Shown here piece after piece: positions 46,726-55,798 of a stretch of DNA of 64,000 nt. The notes under the pieces are model-generated. The model was not told where the DNA came from. It was given only the letters and a program-made list of their open reading frames with translations, and ran no database searches. Within the stretch, counting starts at the first letter, position 1, and every line of letters begins with the position of its first letter. Both the position numbers and the translations under genes were made by a program. Source of the DNA: JADGRF01 sp035274465 (GTDB lineage: Bacteria; Myxococcota_A; Polyangia; Polyangiales; JAFGIB01); assembly GCA_035274465.1 (NCBI GenBank), contig DATEOF010000216.1:1-64000 (forward strand). The letters are read 5' to 3'.

Positions 46726-47698
46726 CGTCCTCGCCCTCCTCCGTCACGCTCTGCCCCACGTAGGCAGTCACGCGTCGCGTCTTCGCACCCGCAGGCGGAC
46801 TGGCAGTCGCCTCGTACTGCTCGAGACGTTGCCGCAATTCGATCCCTCGTTCGCGCATGCTGCGCAGGTAGCCGAGGATCTCGGCTTCCAGCGGATGACC
46901 GTCCCACACATCGAAGGCGAACGTGCTGCCACCGATCTTATCCGCGAGCTCCGCGCGCCGCTTGCCCGCGCGCAGCTTGGTCACGATCGCGCTCACCATC
47001 GCTTGATAGTGATCGAATACCGCGGCTTCCCAGCCCGCCGCTTCGCCGAACTGGATCACGCAGGTCTCGCAGCTGTAGCGCTCGCCAACTCGCGTGATCA
47101 GCGCATCGGCCGCGAGTCTCGCGAGCGACGCATCGAGCTCGGCTTCGGCCGCCGGCACGAGCGCAGCCACGCCGGCTGCGGACAGCGGCCCGCCCCGATG
47201 CAGAGCGACCAACACCATGGCGTCGAGCGCAGCAGGCGCGAGGCTGGCGTCCTGCTCCACAAGCGCACGCGACGCTCGCAAGCGGGTCGTGTCTTCCGTG
47301 CCTTCACGCTCGACCAGGCCCGACGAGACCAAGTCGGCGACGACCGAATGCAGGGTCGCCTCGTCGTCATTCGCGAAGCGCTGCACGAGCTCGCTGCGGG
47401 AGACCGCGCCCTGCTGTTGAATGTGGGCCAGGACGGCCTCCCACAGCGAACGGCCCTGGAGCGTACGACTCCCACTCAAGCGCGCGATCTTGCGGTGATA
47501 GGTCCGCAGCGCGAGCCCGAACATGTCGGCGATCACCTTGTTCCCGAGCCCCTGGTCGCGGAGCTCGCGTACCAGGTCCGCGAACACCACGTTCGCGACG
47601 GCAGCGAGCTGCGCGCGCTGCCCGGAGGTGGTCGCGAGCGTGGCGATCAGCACAGTCGTCTGCCGAACGATCGCGTGGATGAGCAAGCTGGCGTTCAT
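46718..47698 (-). CDS. Putative DNA-binding regulator heading a lipoprotein operon
   Basis: The 326-residue cytoplasmic product begins MNASLLIHAIVRQTTVLIA. Segment LGNKVIADMFGLALRTYHRKIARL reads as a helix-turn-helix. The middle has two winged-helix-like repeats (ELVQRFANDDEATLHSVVADLVSSGLV and AALVPAAEAELDASLARLAADALI), and the tail is helical. I recall close look-alikes as conserved proteins of unknown function in myxobacteria, usually next to secreted or Cys-rich proteins. It overlaps the lipoprotein gene that follows. Regulation of that operon is inferred from position. Confidence 0.75.
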   Translation of the reverse strand: MNASLLIHAIVRQTTVLIATLATTSGQRAQLAAVANVVFADLVRELRDQGLGNKVIADMFGLALRTYHRKIARLSGSRTLQGRSLWEAVLAHIQQQGAVSRSELVQRFANDDEATLHSVVADLVSSGLVEREGTEDTTRLRASRALVEQDASLAPAALDAMVLVALHRGGPLSAAGVAALVPAAEAELDASLARLAADALITRVGERYSCETCVIQFGEAAGWEAAVFDHYQAMVSAIVTKLRAGKRRAELADKIGGSTFAFDVWDGHPLEAEILGYLRSMRERGIELRQRLEQYEATASPPAGAKTRRVTAYVGQSVTEEGEDDA

Positions 47699-47828
47699 CG
47701 GCCCCGACGACGAGTCGTATCCGATCGGGCCCGCAGCCGAATAGTGTCAGAACTGGCGCGCCTGGTCCGCAGTGGAGCGACCGACGATTGGGACAGTTCG
47801 CTCACGCATCAAGTAGCAGCGCGAGTGA

Positions 47829-47865
47829 GACGCGGGCGGGGGTCATGGACCACCGCGCCCGCGTC
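47829..47865 (-). terminator. Hairpin after the amidohydrolase gene
   Basis: A perfect 10-bp inverted repeat (GACGCGGGCG at 47829-47838, CGCCCGCGTC at 47856-47865) with a 17-nt loop lies just past the stop of the amidohydrolase gene (ends at 47874, minus strand). No T-tract. The rest of the 175-bp gap shows nothing else. Confidence 0.5.
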
Positions 47866-47873
47866 CTACGACT

Positions 47874-49490
47874 TCAGGCGATCTCGCCGCGCGCCAGGCG
47901 ATCCTTCCAGAGCTCGATGTAGTCGCGCTTGGTGCGGATCACCGGCGGGTTGATCGCATGACGCCGCGGGCCCCAGCGATCGTCCATCGCCTTCTTGTAT
48001 TCGGCGAACTGGCTGCGATCGACCTTGTAGCGACAGGCACTCGGTTTCACGCGGTAGATCTCGGCGCCGATCAAGCCGAAGACGTTGCGCCGCAGCTCGT
48101 CCGTGAACTCCGGATAGCCGTACATGTCCTGGAACTCGGTGGAGATGCGGAACGCCTTGAACGCCTCGATCTGGTTCTGCGGCGAGCCGTACCACACGCA
48201 CTCCGAGCCCCAGACCAGGCGATCGATGCCGATGTACTTGAGCATCTTGCCGACGTAGTGCTGTGCGACGACTGGATCGCGCATCGAGATCGCCCACGCC
48301 GAACCCATCTCCGCGTAGACGTTCTTGCCGGTCAAGTCGTTCTCGGAGACCACCTTGGACAGGCGATCGGTGCCGCCATCGGTCGGGCTCGGGTTCGGAT
48401 CGTACGGGCCCTCCATGTGGGCCGAGTCGTACGCCGAGTGGTAGATGATGAACTTCACCTCGGGATAGCGCTTGGCGACGACCGCGACGTCCGGCATCGG
48501 ATCTGCGTGTACGCGGCTCCAGCCCTGGAACGGAAAGCCCTTGTGCGCACAGACCAACGGCTCGTCGAGCTCGATCGCGGTCTTGATGAACGCGTCGTTC
48601 TCGTGGAGGAACCAACCGCCCTCGGTCGGCGGGTAACACTTCCAGCCGCGCGTGTCGTACTGACGCTTGTTCTCCGCCATCATCTTCGCGTTCGCCTCGG
48701 GCTTGGCCTTGGGCGAGATCTGGCAGTGCGCGACCATGCGCTCGGCAGCCAGATCGTTGGCGTGCGCCACGCGGTTGACGCGATCGCGCGAGTTGCGCAT
48801 GTCCTCGTTGGTGAAGCTGAACGGGCTCAGATCGCCGCTCGCTTCGTCGATCGCCGACGGCAGACCGGACAGCACCGCCACCGTGGTCTCACTCTCTTCG
48901 AAGATCTGACGGATGTAAGTGTCAGGGCTGGTGCAGGCCGGGGTGTTATCGCCTGTCAGACACAACCCCGACATGCCGTCGCGCGTGTGGTGGGTCTGGA
49001 AGTCGAGGATGAAGTAGTCGCCCTTGAACAAGCGGTCCGCCATCGCTTCGTTCAGGCACAGCTCGGGCGTGACCACGAAGCCGCCATCCGTACCACCGCC
49101 AGGGCGCGGCGCCTTGCTGCCGCCCGCGCCCGTCGCAGGCGCTGCCGCTGCGCCCTTGTCGATCGCGCCGCGGCCCGACATCAGCTTGTCGAGCGTGTCG
49201 GGGTTCATCATCCCGTCTTTGTCGCCACAACCTGCAGCCAGGTTGAGCACGGACAGCGTGGTGGCCATGCCCATGGTGCTGGCGATGAACTCGCGACGAT
49301 CCATCCCCTTCTTGCGCGCGTTCTCGTCGCACTTCGCGAGGATCGTCTCCTGGAGTTTCCGCTCGCGCTCACCCTTGGGCAGGAAGTACTCGCCGTTCGA
49401 CATGTTCCCGAGCCAGATCGGGGTCTGATACGGCACCTCGGGCATGGTCTTCTTGCGTTTCGTGATCCAATTCAGCTTTCCCTTGGCCAT
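47874..49490 (-). CDS. Amidohydrolase-2 family protein with internal Tat-like signal
   Basis: The 538-residue product has a ~60-residue charged N-terminal segment, then a twin-arginine motif (DRREFIAS, Arg65-Arg66), a hydrophobic stretch and a Cys at 88 (LAAGC), then a Gly-rich linker. The C-terminal ~380 residues look like a TIM-barrel amidohydrolase (DFQTHHTRDG, VCAHKGFPFQGW, FIIYHSAYDSAH, RLVWGSECVWYGSP). Related enzymes hydrolyse or decarboxylate small ring or acid substrates using a metal. Met63 is an alternative start that would make a normal Tat signal peptide, but GAGGTGA in front of 49490 supports the long form. It is divergent from the alpha/beta hydrolase gene with 42 bp between. 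Confidence 0.85.
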   Translation of the reverse strand: MAKGKLNWITKRKKTMPEVPYQTPIWLGNMSNGEYFLPKGERERKLQETILAKCDENARKKGMDRREFIASTMGMATTLSVLNLAAGCGDKDGMMNPDTLDKLMSGRGAIDKGAAAAPATGAGGSKAPRPGGGTDGGFVVTPELCLNEAMADRLFKGDYFILDFQTHHTRDGMSGLCLTGDNTPACTSPDTYIRQIFEESETTVAVLSGLPSAIDEASGDLSPFSFTNEDMRNSRDRVNRVAHANDLAAERMVAHCQISPKAKPEANAKMMAENKRQYDTRGWKCYPPTEGGWFLHENDAFIKTAIELDEPLVCAHKGFPFQGWSRVHADPMPDVAVVAKRYPEVKFIIYHSAYDSAHMEGPYDPNPSPTDGGTDRLSKVVSENDLTGKNVYAEMGSAWAISMRDPVVAQHYVGKMLKYIGIDRLVWGSECVWYGSPQNQIEAFKAFRISTEFQDMYGYPEFTDELRRNVFGLIGAEIYRVKPSACRYKVDRSQFAEYKKAMDDRWGPRRHAINPPVIRTKRDYIELWKDRLARGEIA

Positions 49491-49532
49491 CGGTTCACCT
49501 CAGTGCACGAGCCGTGCTGGTACGAACGTACT

Positions 49533-50483
49533 ATGTCGGCCGCGACTATGAGCGCTCATGCTCTGTGCATGCAACTGATTCAAAGCACTTCGAGCACGAC
49601 TCTCACCGAGCGCCAGACCGATCAACTCACCTGGCTCGACCGACGAGTCTATCCGTTCACCAGCAAGTACTTCGCGACGCCCGAAGGCCGGATGCACTAC
49701 ATCGACGAAGGCCATGGCAGGCCGATCTTGTTCGTGCACGGCACGCCCTCCTGGTCGTTCGAGTGGCGTCATGCCCTGAGCGCGCTGCGCCAGGAAAGAC
49801 GCACGATCGCGGTCGATCACCTGGGCTTCGGATTGTCGGACAAGCCCCGCGACGCCGGCTACCGGCCGGAGGATCACGCGCGCCGCCTGCTCGAGTTCGT
49901 ACGCGCCCTGGACCTGCGCGAGCTTACACTCGTAGTTCACGACTTCGGTGGCCCGATCGGTCTCCCCATAATGCTCGAGGAGCCGGAGCGCGTGCGCTCG
50001 CTGGTGATCCTGAATTCGTGGGCGTGGCCACACGCGAACGACCCGCGCGTTCGCCGGCTCTCGCGCGTGATCGCCTCATGGTTCGGACGCTGGCTATACC
50101 TGTGGCTGAATGCATCACCGCGCTGGCTCGTGCCCGCGGCCTTCGCGCGCCGCAGCGCACTGACGCCGCACGTGCATCGACACTATCTGGCCCCGTTCAG
50201 TCGTCGCGCCGATCGGACTGCACCCTGGGTGCTCGGAGTCGAGTTGGCGGCATCGGATGCTCATTACGCCAGTCTGTGGCAGCGCCGCGCACTGCTGCAG
50301 CGCGTGCCGAGCACGTTGATCTGGGGACAACGCGATCCCGCGTTCGGTGCGGCGTACCTGGAGCGCTGGCGCGAGGTGCTGCCTGACGCGCGCGTCCGCA
50401 CGCTCGCCGATGTGGGCCACTTCCCACAGGAAGAAGCTCCCGAAGCTGTCTTGGCCGCGCTGCGCGAAGCGCTGGAGGACTAG
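49533..50483 (+). CDS. Alpha/beta hydrolase with Asp nucleophile (haloalkane dehalogenase-like)
   Basis: From the ATG at 49533 the product is 316 residues; ATGs at 49548 and 49569 are alternatives. The oxyanion motif is HGTPSWSFEW, the nucleophile elbow VVHDFGGPIG (Asp137), the acid Asp268 in IWGQRDPAFG, and the base His296 in VGHFPQEEAP. An Asp nucleophile is typical of haloalkane dehalogenases and epoxide hydrolases. The residue after it is Phe, where dehalogenases usually carry the halide-binding Trp, so true dehalogenation is doubtful. No signal peptide. The gene end overlaps the convergent PAP2 gene by four bases. Confidence 0.88.
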   Translation: MSAATMSAHALCMQLIQSTSSTTLTERQTDQLTWLDRRVYPFTSKYFATPEGRMHYIDEGHGRPILFVHGTPSWSFEWRHALSALRQERRTIAVDHLGFGLSDKPRDAGYRPEDHARRLLEFVRALDLRELTLVVHDFGGPIGLPIMLEEPERVRSLVILNSWAWPHANDPRVRRLSRVIASWFGRWLYLWLNASPRWLVPAAFARRSALTPHVHRHYLAPFSRRADRTAPWVLGVELAASDAHYASLWQRRALLQRVPSTLIWGQRDPAFGAAYLERWREVLPDARVRTLADVGHFPQEEAPEAVLAALREALED

Positions 50484-51391
50484 AGCAGCCCGCTCCACGT
50501 CAGTCCGAGGCCGCCAGACAGCGGCACCAGCGTCAGCATGGTCTGCGGCGCGTCCTCGGCACCGGACGGCCAATCGTAGTGGAGCAGCCGCGGCAGCAGG
50601 TAGCCGGCGGCGGCACCGATGCCCCAGCCGAAAATGACGTCGGTCGCCCAGTGCTTGTCGGCGACGATGCGCTCGATCCCGGTGGTGATCGAGACACCGA
50701 TCGTCACCAGGCACGGCGCGAGATCGGCGAAGCCGCCGCCGTAGAGCGCCAGGTACTGGTGATGCACGCAGGTCAGCCCCGCGATCGTCGCGGTGAGCGC
50801 GGTGTGACCGCTGTAGAAGCTCATGGAGTCCTTGGGACCGCAGGTGTGGAGCAGCTCGCCGTTGGAATCGAGGACCTGTCCCTCGGCATTGCAATCCTCG
50901 AAGTAGGGCCGAGCGCGTCCGACCGTGTGCTCGGCAGTCAACGTGATCAAGCCGGTGACCGCGAGCGATTGGAGATCGATCAGCAAGAGCTGCAGGGCGA
51001 GGTCCGGGTCTTGGTAGACACCGAGGGCGACCACACCGACGTCGACGATCACCGGGATGGCCGAGCCCCACAGGTACAGCGCATCGCTGATGGCCGCCGC
51101 GGTGTGCTGCTGGTCGCGATCACTGCCGACGAGCAGATCGCGCAGCGGGTTGTCGAAGAGGATGCCGCCCTCCCAGGTCGGGGGGTCGGGGGATGGAACT
51201 TGGGTTTCGATCAGCACCAGGGCCACGCCGGCGGGGATGAGCGCGAGGCCTTCGAAGAGCGAGGTGCGGCGCCAGCTGGGCTGCCAGCTCGGCGGTTCGG
51301 CGAAGGACGCGCTCGGCAGCAAGAGCACGAGGAGGAAGAGGACTCGCGCTCGAACCGTGGCCGACGGCGGCTTCCGCTTCCACGTGCCCAC
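50480..51391 (-). CDS. Exported PAP2-family phosphatase
   Basis: The 303-residue product starts at a GTG and has a signal peptide (VLFLLVLLLPSASFA). PAP2 motifs appear in order: RARPYFEDC (motif 1), SFYSGHTALTATIAG (motif 2 with His), ADKHWATDVIFGWGIGA (motif 3 with the nucleophilic His). Several hydrophobic helices place it in a membrane. PAP2 enzymes dephosphorylate lipid phosphates such as phosphatidate or undecaprenyl diphosphate, or act on other phospho-compounds. An alternative downstream start would still keep the signal peptide. No partner gene indicates the substrate. Confidence 0.88.
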   Translation of the reverse strand: MGTWKRKPPSATVRARVLFLLVLLLPSASFAEPPSWQPSWRRTSLFEGLALIPAGVALVLIETQVPSPDPPTWEGGILFDNPLRDLLVGSDRDQQHTAAAISDALYLWGSAIPVIVDVGVVALGVYQDPDLALQLLLIDLQSLAVTGLITLTAEHTVGRARPYFEDCNAEGQVLDSNGELLHTCGPKDSMSFYSGHTALTATIAGLTCVHHQYLALYGGGFADLAPCLVTIGVSITTGIERIVADKHWATDVIFGWGIGAAAGYLLPRLLHYDWPSGAEDAPQTMLTLVPLSGGLGLTWSGLL

Positions 51392-51447
51392 AGCTGCGAA
51401 GTATGCGCCCTCCCGGTTACCGCGAGTGCACCTCTGCGTAACTTATC

Positions 51448-52959
51448 TCAGGCGTCCCAGGCAGCCCGTTCCTCATCGTACGGGGCGTCCTCCAGCCTGC
51501 TCTGCCGATCGAACACCATCGTGGCTCGGCGCTGCGTGTCGTACGGAACCCAGTCGCCCGCCCGCAAGTTGCTCGGGTTACCGGTCTTCGCGAAGGACAG
51601 CCAGGCGTCCATCATCGTCTCACTGAGCGCGTCCACGGCCGGCCCGGTTCCGGCGAAGCGATCCTGGAACGGCGCGTCGAGCGTCCCGAACACGAACGGC
51701 AGCTCGAGCGCGTGGCAGGCGCGGAGCGCACCGCGCATCGAGGGCGACTCGTACGTGAACAGGTACATGAAGGTGTGCGGCTGGCGCGCCCGATAGGCCT
51801 CGGCGAAGCGGATGCTGGGGATGCGGAAGTGCGCATCGGACTCGAGTGCGCCGATCAGCGCGCGATTGCTGTGCGGCAAGCCGCGCCGTGCTCGCGACTC
51901 GCGGTAGACCTGCAGCAGCTGTGGAAACTGATCCACGTGCTGGCGCGGTAGCTGCTTGGACAGCACGTCCAGCACGCGCTGCTCGTCCATCGGCTTGTCC
52001 AGCTCGCGAAGCGTGGCCACGCGGAACAGGTTGATCTCGTCACGGTTGGTGCCGATCATCAGCGGCACGTCCGCGCATGCGCCGCGCTCGATCGCCTCGG
52101 CGGGCTGGAGCGGCAGGGTCGCTGGGTCCAGCACCGGCGAGTAGCCCATGCCGGCGCGCTTGCGCAACGAGGGTAAGTTCTGTGCCGCCACCAGCTGCGA
52201 GGCGTCGAGCTCGAGCAGGCGCTCGACACGATCCGCGTCCAGCTGGAGCACGCCCAGGAATTCCTCGGTGATCGCGGCCGCCGCCGATGGCTGCAAGAAC
52301 TCGAGCGCCGCGCCGCTCTGTGCGATGGCGCGCTGGAACAAGCCGCGCGCCGCAGGCATCGCGAGCAGCGTGCACACCGCCATCGAGCCCGCCGACTCGC
52401 CGAAGATCGTCACGTTGTCGGGATCGCCGCCGAACGCCTCGATGTTGTCGCGAACCCAGCGCAACGCTGCGACCTGATCGAGTTGGCCGAGGTTACTGCT
52501 GGCGCCGATGCGCTCGCCGCCGTGCTGCGCCAGGTACAGATAGCCCAGCGCGCCCAGCCGGTAGTTGATCGTCACCACCACCACGTCGCCGCGCTGACTG
52601 AGCCGCCCGCCGTCGTACAGATCGCTCGAGCCGGAGCCCAACACGAAGCCCCCGCCGTGGATCCAGAACAGCACCGGCCGCTTGCCCGTGCAGCTCGGCG
52701 TGTAGACGTTCAGGTACAGGCAGTCCTCGCTCTGCGGGCCGGTCGCCTCCATCCACGGCGTGTCCGCGCTGCCTTGCGGCGCCGAGGGCGCGAAGCTGCG
52801 CGCGTCGCGCACGCCGAACCAGGGCTGCGCCGGTTCGGGTGCACGGAAACGCCTTGCAGCTATTGGCGGCAGGGCGTACGGAATGCCGCGAAATGCCAGA
52901 TGACCTGCGCGCTGCTCACCTTCGACTGCACCGTCTCGCGTCCGCACCTGAGTCGACAT
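51448..52959 (-). CDS. Type B carboxylesterase
   Basis: The ATG at 52959 (MSTQVRTRDG) has GGAGGG six bases upstream and is preferred over frame further upstream. The 503-residue product is typical for the family: FRGIPYALPP, SEDCLYLNVYTP, oxyanion loop IHGGGFVLGS, and nucleophile FGESAGSMA (Ser189), with the acid and His regions TNRDE and CHALELPFVFG. It hydrolyses carboxylic esters such as p-nitrobenzyl or aryl esters. No signal peptide on the chosen start, so it is cytoplasmic. Monocistronic by spacing. Confidence 0.93.
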   Translation of the reverse strand: MSTQVRTRDGAVEGEQRAGHLAFRGIPYALPPIAARRFRAPEPAQPWFGVRDARSFAPSAPQGSADTPWMEATGPQSEDCLYLNVYTPSCTGKRPVLFWIHGGGFVLGSGSSDLYDGGRLSQRGDVVVVTINYRLGALGYLYLAQHGGERIGASSNLGQLDQVAALRWVRDNIEAFGGDPDNVTIFGESAGSMAVCTLLAMPAARGLFQRAIAQSGAALEFLQPSAAAAITEEFLGVLQLDADRVERLLELDASQLVAAQNLPSLRKRAGMGYSPVLDPATLPLQPAEAIERGACADVPLMIGTNRDEINLFRVATLRELDKPMDEQRVLDVLSKQLPRQHVDQFPQLLQVYRESRARRGLPHSNRALIGALESDAHFRIPSIRFAEAYRARQPHTFMYLFTYESPSMRGALRACHALELPFVFGTLDAPFQDRFAGTGPAVDALSETMMDAWLSFAKTGNPSNLRAGDWVPYDTQRRATMVFDRQSRLEDAPYDEERAAWDA

Positions 52960-53337
52960 CTCGTACCCTCCGCTCGGTTGACTCGACAATACGCCAACGA
53001 GCGTTGCGAAATACAGCGCGCGCTGCGTGAGGTCACGCGCGATCTTTCGGATGAACGCAACGCGCAACGTTAGCTGGATGGGTCACGAGAGTTAGTTCAG
53101 ACACTACGAACAATCGAGCCGCAACTCACGGCAGTGCGCACCAACCTTCTGCCAAAACGAAATGTGTCAGAAGTTCCGCCACTTCGATCCTCCACGCGGC
53201 TTGCACGCAAAGCGCCATGATTTGCGCCTCGGCCCGCCAATGCCCGAGGGTCGGATTCTTGTCACATTGCTTCAGTTGCCTAAGAATTGTTACCGAGTTC
53301 GATGAGGGCTTTCCTGCAGCGGACGGCGGCGGCCAAC
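52960..53337. other. Intergenic stretch without a convincing gene
   Basis: This is the right-hand leader of the carboxylesterase gene and beyond. A minus-strand frame ending at 53126 gives protein-like text over its last ~50 codons (QCDKNPTLGHWRAEAQIMA), but with weaker G/C bias at third positions and no credible start. It may be a decayed gene end. No hairpins or repeats stand out. Confidence 0.4.
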
Positions 53338-53567
53338 TCACAAGACATCGGCGAGCATGCTCGGATACCACATCCCGCCAAGATCCATCACGAACGCGAC
53401 GCAATCGGCGTCGGTAAACTCGTACGCACTGCCGTCCAGCCGAGCTTCTGCTCATCGATCTGCATCGACCAGTGACCGGACCGGCCACCGTTCGGCGGGT
53501 ACGGCGGGTAATCGACCGTTACGGCCGACGCTGCTTCCGGTGGCAGGCCCTGGCGTCCCGCGCTCAC
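53338..53567 (-). pseudogene. Small protein gene with broken frame
   Basis: From a GTG at 53567 the minus strand reads VSAGRQGLPPEAASAVTVDY, then PPYPPNGG, then HWSMQIDEQK. A second frame then continues with ARLDGSAYEFTDADCVAF, VMDLGGMWYPS and MLADVL to a stop at 53338. The 230-nt span is one base short of a whole number of codons, and a missing base near 53441-53450 would give one ~76-residue protein. Both halves show genome-typical G/C third positions. No family recognised; it looks like a small soluble protein. Confidence is limited because it is short and has no clear ribosome binding site. Confidence 0.35.
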
Positions 53568-53731
53568 CTTTCTGCGCCTTTGGCGCGTGGTGAAGAGAAG
53601 AGAACTAGCAACTGGAAACCCGCGCCCAGAGGCGCTGCGCCGGGCGCGTGCCGTTTTGCGCTGCTAGGTCTCGTTGATGTTCCTAGTTGCTAGTTCGTCT
53701 CGGCTCACTCGCCTTCTGCGCCTTCGGCGCC
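53562..53731. repeat. Composite repeat region: flanking direct repeats around an inverted repeat
   Basis: GCTCAC followed by TTCTGCGCCTT and GGCGC occurs at 53562-53587 and again, slightly changed, at 53702-53731. Between them an 11-bp perfect inverted repeat (AACTAGCAACT at 53603-53613, AGTTGCTAGTT at 53685-53695) encloses GC-rich sequence. A 14-bp palindrome GGGCCAGCTGGCCC (53736-53749) follows and may serve as terminator for the peptidase gene at 53835. It looks like a small degenerate repeat element. Confidence 0.45.
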
Positions 53732-53834
53732 CGAAGGGCCAGCTGGCCCGCAAGGACCCTCGGGACCGGCGGGGCCCGGTAATCCGGCCGGACGCTGTTA
53801 ACCCACGGGACTTGGCGGGCACGCGCTCGGCAGC

Positions 53835-55778
53835 TCAGCGCAGCAGGTACTGCTCGAAGAACTGACTGGTAGCTGCCCAGAGGTAGTCACGGTTGGGCTT
53901 CTTTTGAAAGCCGTGCCCCTCATCACCGGCTAGCACGTACCACACAGGCTGAGATTTACGCACGCTGCTGACGATCTGCTCCGACTCGGCCGCGGGCACC
54001 CGTGGATCGTTCTTGCCCTGCGCGACCAGCAACGGCTTCTTGATCGAGCTGGCGCGCGACAGCGGCGAGATCGACTGCAGGAATGCGCGCATGTCGGGAT
54101 CGCGCTCGTCGCCGTACTCCTGCCGGCGCAGATCGCGCCGGTATGCCTCGGTGCGCTCGAGGAAGCTCACGAAGTTGGAGATGCCCACGATGTCGACGCC
54201 GCAGCGCAGCCGCTCGCCGAACCGAGTCAGCGCCGCCAGCACCATGTAGCCTCCGTACGAGCCGCCGATCACCGCCACGCGTTGGGCGTCGAGCTCGGGC
54301 TGCGCGGCGATCCAGTCCAGCAGCGCGCCCAGGTCTGCCACCGAGTTCTCGCGCAGCTTGCCATTGTCGAGCTGCAGGTAGCTCTTGCCGTAGCCGGACG
54401 AGCCGCGCACGTTGGGCACCAACACCGCGAGTCCGAGCTCGTTCACCCAGTACTGCGGCTGCGCGCTGAAGCCCGCCTTGCTCTGTGCCTCCGGGCCACC
54501 GTGGATGTTGATCACCACCGGCAACTTGCCCGCCGGCGTGCGCGGCGCGTAGTACCACGCGGGGATCTGCCGGCCACCTTCGCTCGGGAACTGCACCAGC
54601 CGCGGCGCCACGAAGCGCGCGCGATCGAGCCCGCCCGTCTCGCTCTCGGTCCAGCGCTGCAGCTTCTGCGTGGCCAGATCGACCACGTAGACATCCGCGG
54701 TCGAGTCCGCAGTGCTCATCGTCAACCCGAGCCGCGTACCGCCGTGATCGAAGCTCAAGCGGCTGATCACGCCCAGAGGTACGCGGATCGGCACGGCGCG
54801 CTTGGGGGTGGGGCCGGCGGCGGTCGACAGCAGGTACAGCCGGTCGGTGCCGCCCTCGTTCGCCGTGTACGCGAGCCAGTTGCCCTGCGGCGAGACCGCG
54901 ATCGAGGTCACGTCCCAGGCCAGATCCGGCGTGAGCAGGGTCTTCTTGCCCGATGCCAGGTCGAGATACGTCAGCGTGAGGAACTCGCGGTCTTCGTCGG
55001 ATGCGTAGTACACGCCGCGCACCGGGCCGCGCGCTTGCGAGAACACCGGCGACGCGTAGGCGATGCGCTTGCCCGGGGCCGGGTTCAGCTCGCGCAGCGC
55101 GCCGCTCGCCAGCTCGAGCGAGAACAGGTGCGACTCGTTGATGGAGACGTAGTTCTGCAAGAGCAACGACGCGTCGTCGCGCGACCAGCTGAGCGGCGAC
55201 CACTGGCCCGAGAGCGTCGCGACCAACTTCGTGCTCGCCGGATCGAGCCCGTCGAGCGTGTAGATGTCGAAGTCCTTGCCGTTGCGGCGCGTGCTCGCGA
55301 ACGCCAGGCGGCCGCCCGCGTTCGAGACCAGCATGCTCTCATTGCGCGACTTGCCGTCGGTCAGCAGCTTGCGCTGGCCGCGCGCGCGGTCGAACCAGTA
55401 CAGCTGGTAGAACTCGCTGCCGCCGGTGTCCATCGCGAAGTAGAAGCCCGCGTCGCCCTGCTTCGGGTCGATTGCGGCCTGCGCGATCGGCTCGCGGAAG
55501 AACGTCAGCTGCCGCCGGTCCATGCCGGGCCCCGCCACCTCGTGCACTTGCGCCACGTCACCGAAGCGCGTGGCGATGAGCAGCGAGCGTCCGCGCACGG
55601 AGAAGTCCAGCAACTCGGCGGCGCGAGTGTTTTGATACGGCGCGACGCGCTCCAGGGTGGCCGCGGACAGCTCGGGCACTCCATCGACGCGCAACTCGCG
55701 CGGCGGCGGCTGCTGCGCGCGCGAGCTGTTGGAAACCGCCAAGACCACGACCGAGAGTAAGACAGGTACGAGCTGCAT
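53835..55778 (-). CDS. Prolyl oligopeptidase-family (S9) peptidase, exported
   Basis: The 647-residue product has a signal peptide (MQLVPVLLSVVVLAVSNSSRA). Residues ~40-370 are a beta-propeller and the C-terminal ~260 an alpha/beta hydrolase with nucleophile GGSYGGYM (Ser507), acid GKNDPRVP (Asp591) and His in GDEGHGF (His622). Substrate-gate text NIHGGPEAQ and NVRGSSGYGKSYL is typical of S9 acylaminoacyl- or dipeptidyl-peptidases. All triad residues are present. No lipobox, so it is periplasmic or secreted. It probably degrades peptides outside the cytoplasm. Exact specificity cannot be read. Confidence 0.93.
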   Translation of the reverse strand: MQLVPVLLSVVVLAVSNSSRAQQPPPRELRVDGVPELSAATLERVAPYQNTRAAELLDFSVRGRSLLIATRFGDVAQVHEVAGPGMDRRQLTFFREPIAQAAIDPKQGDAGFYFAMDTGGSEFYQLYWFDRARGQRKLLTDGKSRNESMLVSNAGGRLAFASTRRNGKDFDIYTLDGLDPASTKLVATLSGQWSPLSWSRDDASLLLQNYVSINESHLFSLELASGALRELNPAPGKRIAYASPVFSQARGPVRGVYYASDEDREFLTLTYLDLASGKKTLLTPDLAWDVTSIAVSPQGNWLAYTANEGGTDRLYLLSTAAGPTPKRAVPIRVPLGVISRLSFDHGGTRLGLTMSTADSTADVYVVDLATQKLQRWTESETGGLDRARFVAPRLVQFPSEGGRQIPAWYYAPRTPAGKLPVVINIHGGPEAQSKAGFSAQPQYWVNELGLAVLVPNVRGSSGYGKSYLQLDNGKLRENSVADLGALLDWIAAQPELDAQRVAVIGGSYGGYMVLAALTRFGERLRCGVDIVGISNFVSFLERTEAYRRDLRRQEYGDERDPDMRAFLQSISPLSRASSIKKPLLVAQGKNDPRVPAAESEQIVSSVRKSQPVWYVLAGDEGHGFQKKPNRDYLWAATSQFFEQYLLR

Positions 55779-55798
55779 GACGCGGCGCGCAGTCTACC

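Noticed and set aside
47958..49532. Long plus-strand frame in front of the alpha/beta hydrolase
   Set aside because: It mirrors the amidohydrolase gene on the other strand and has Arg/Val/His-biased shadow composition; the hydrolase begins at 49533.
53126..53330. Minus-strand frame with protein-like C-terminal text
   Set aside because: Weaker third-position G/C bias than true genes here, no start or ribosome binding site, and poor text at its N-terminal end; at most a remnant.
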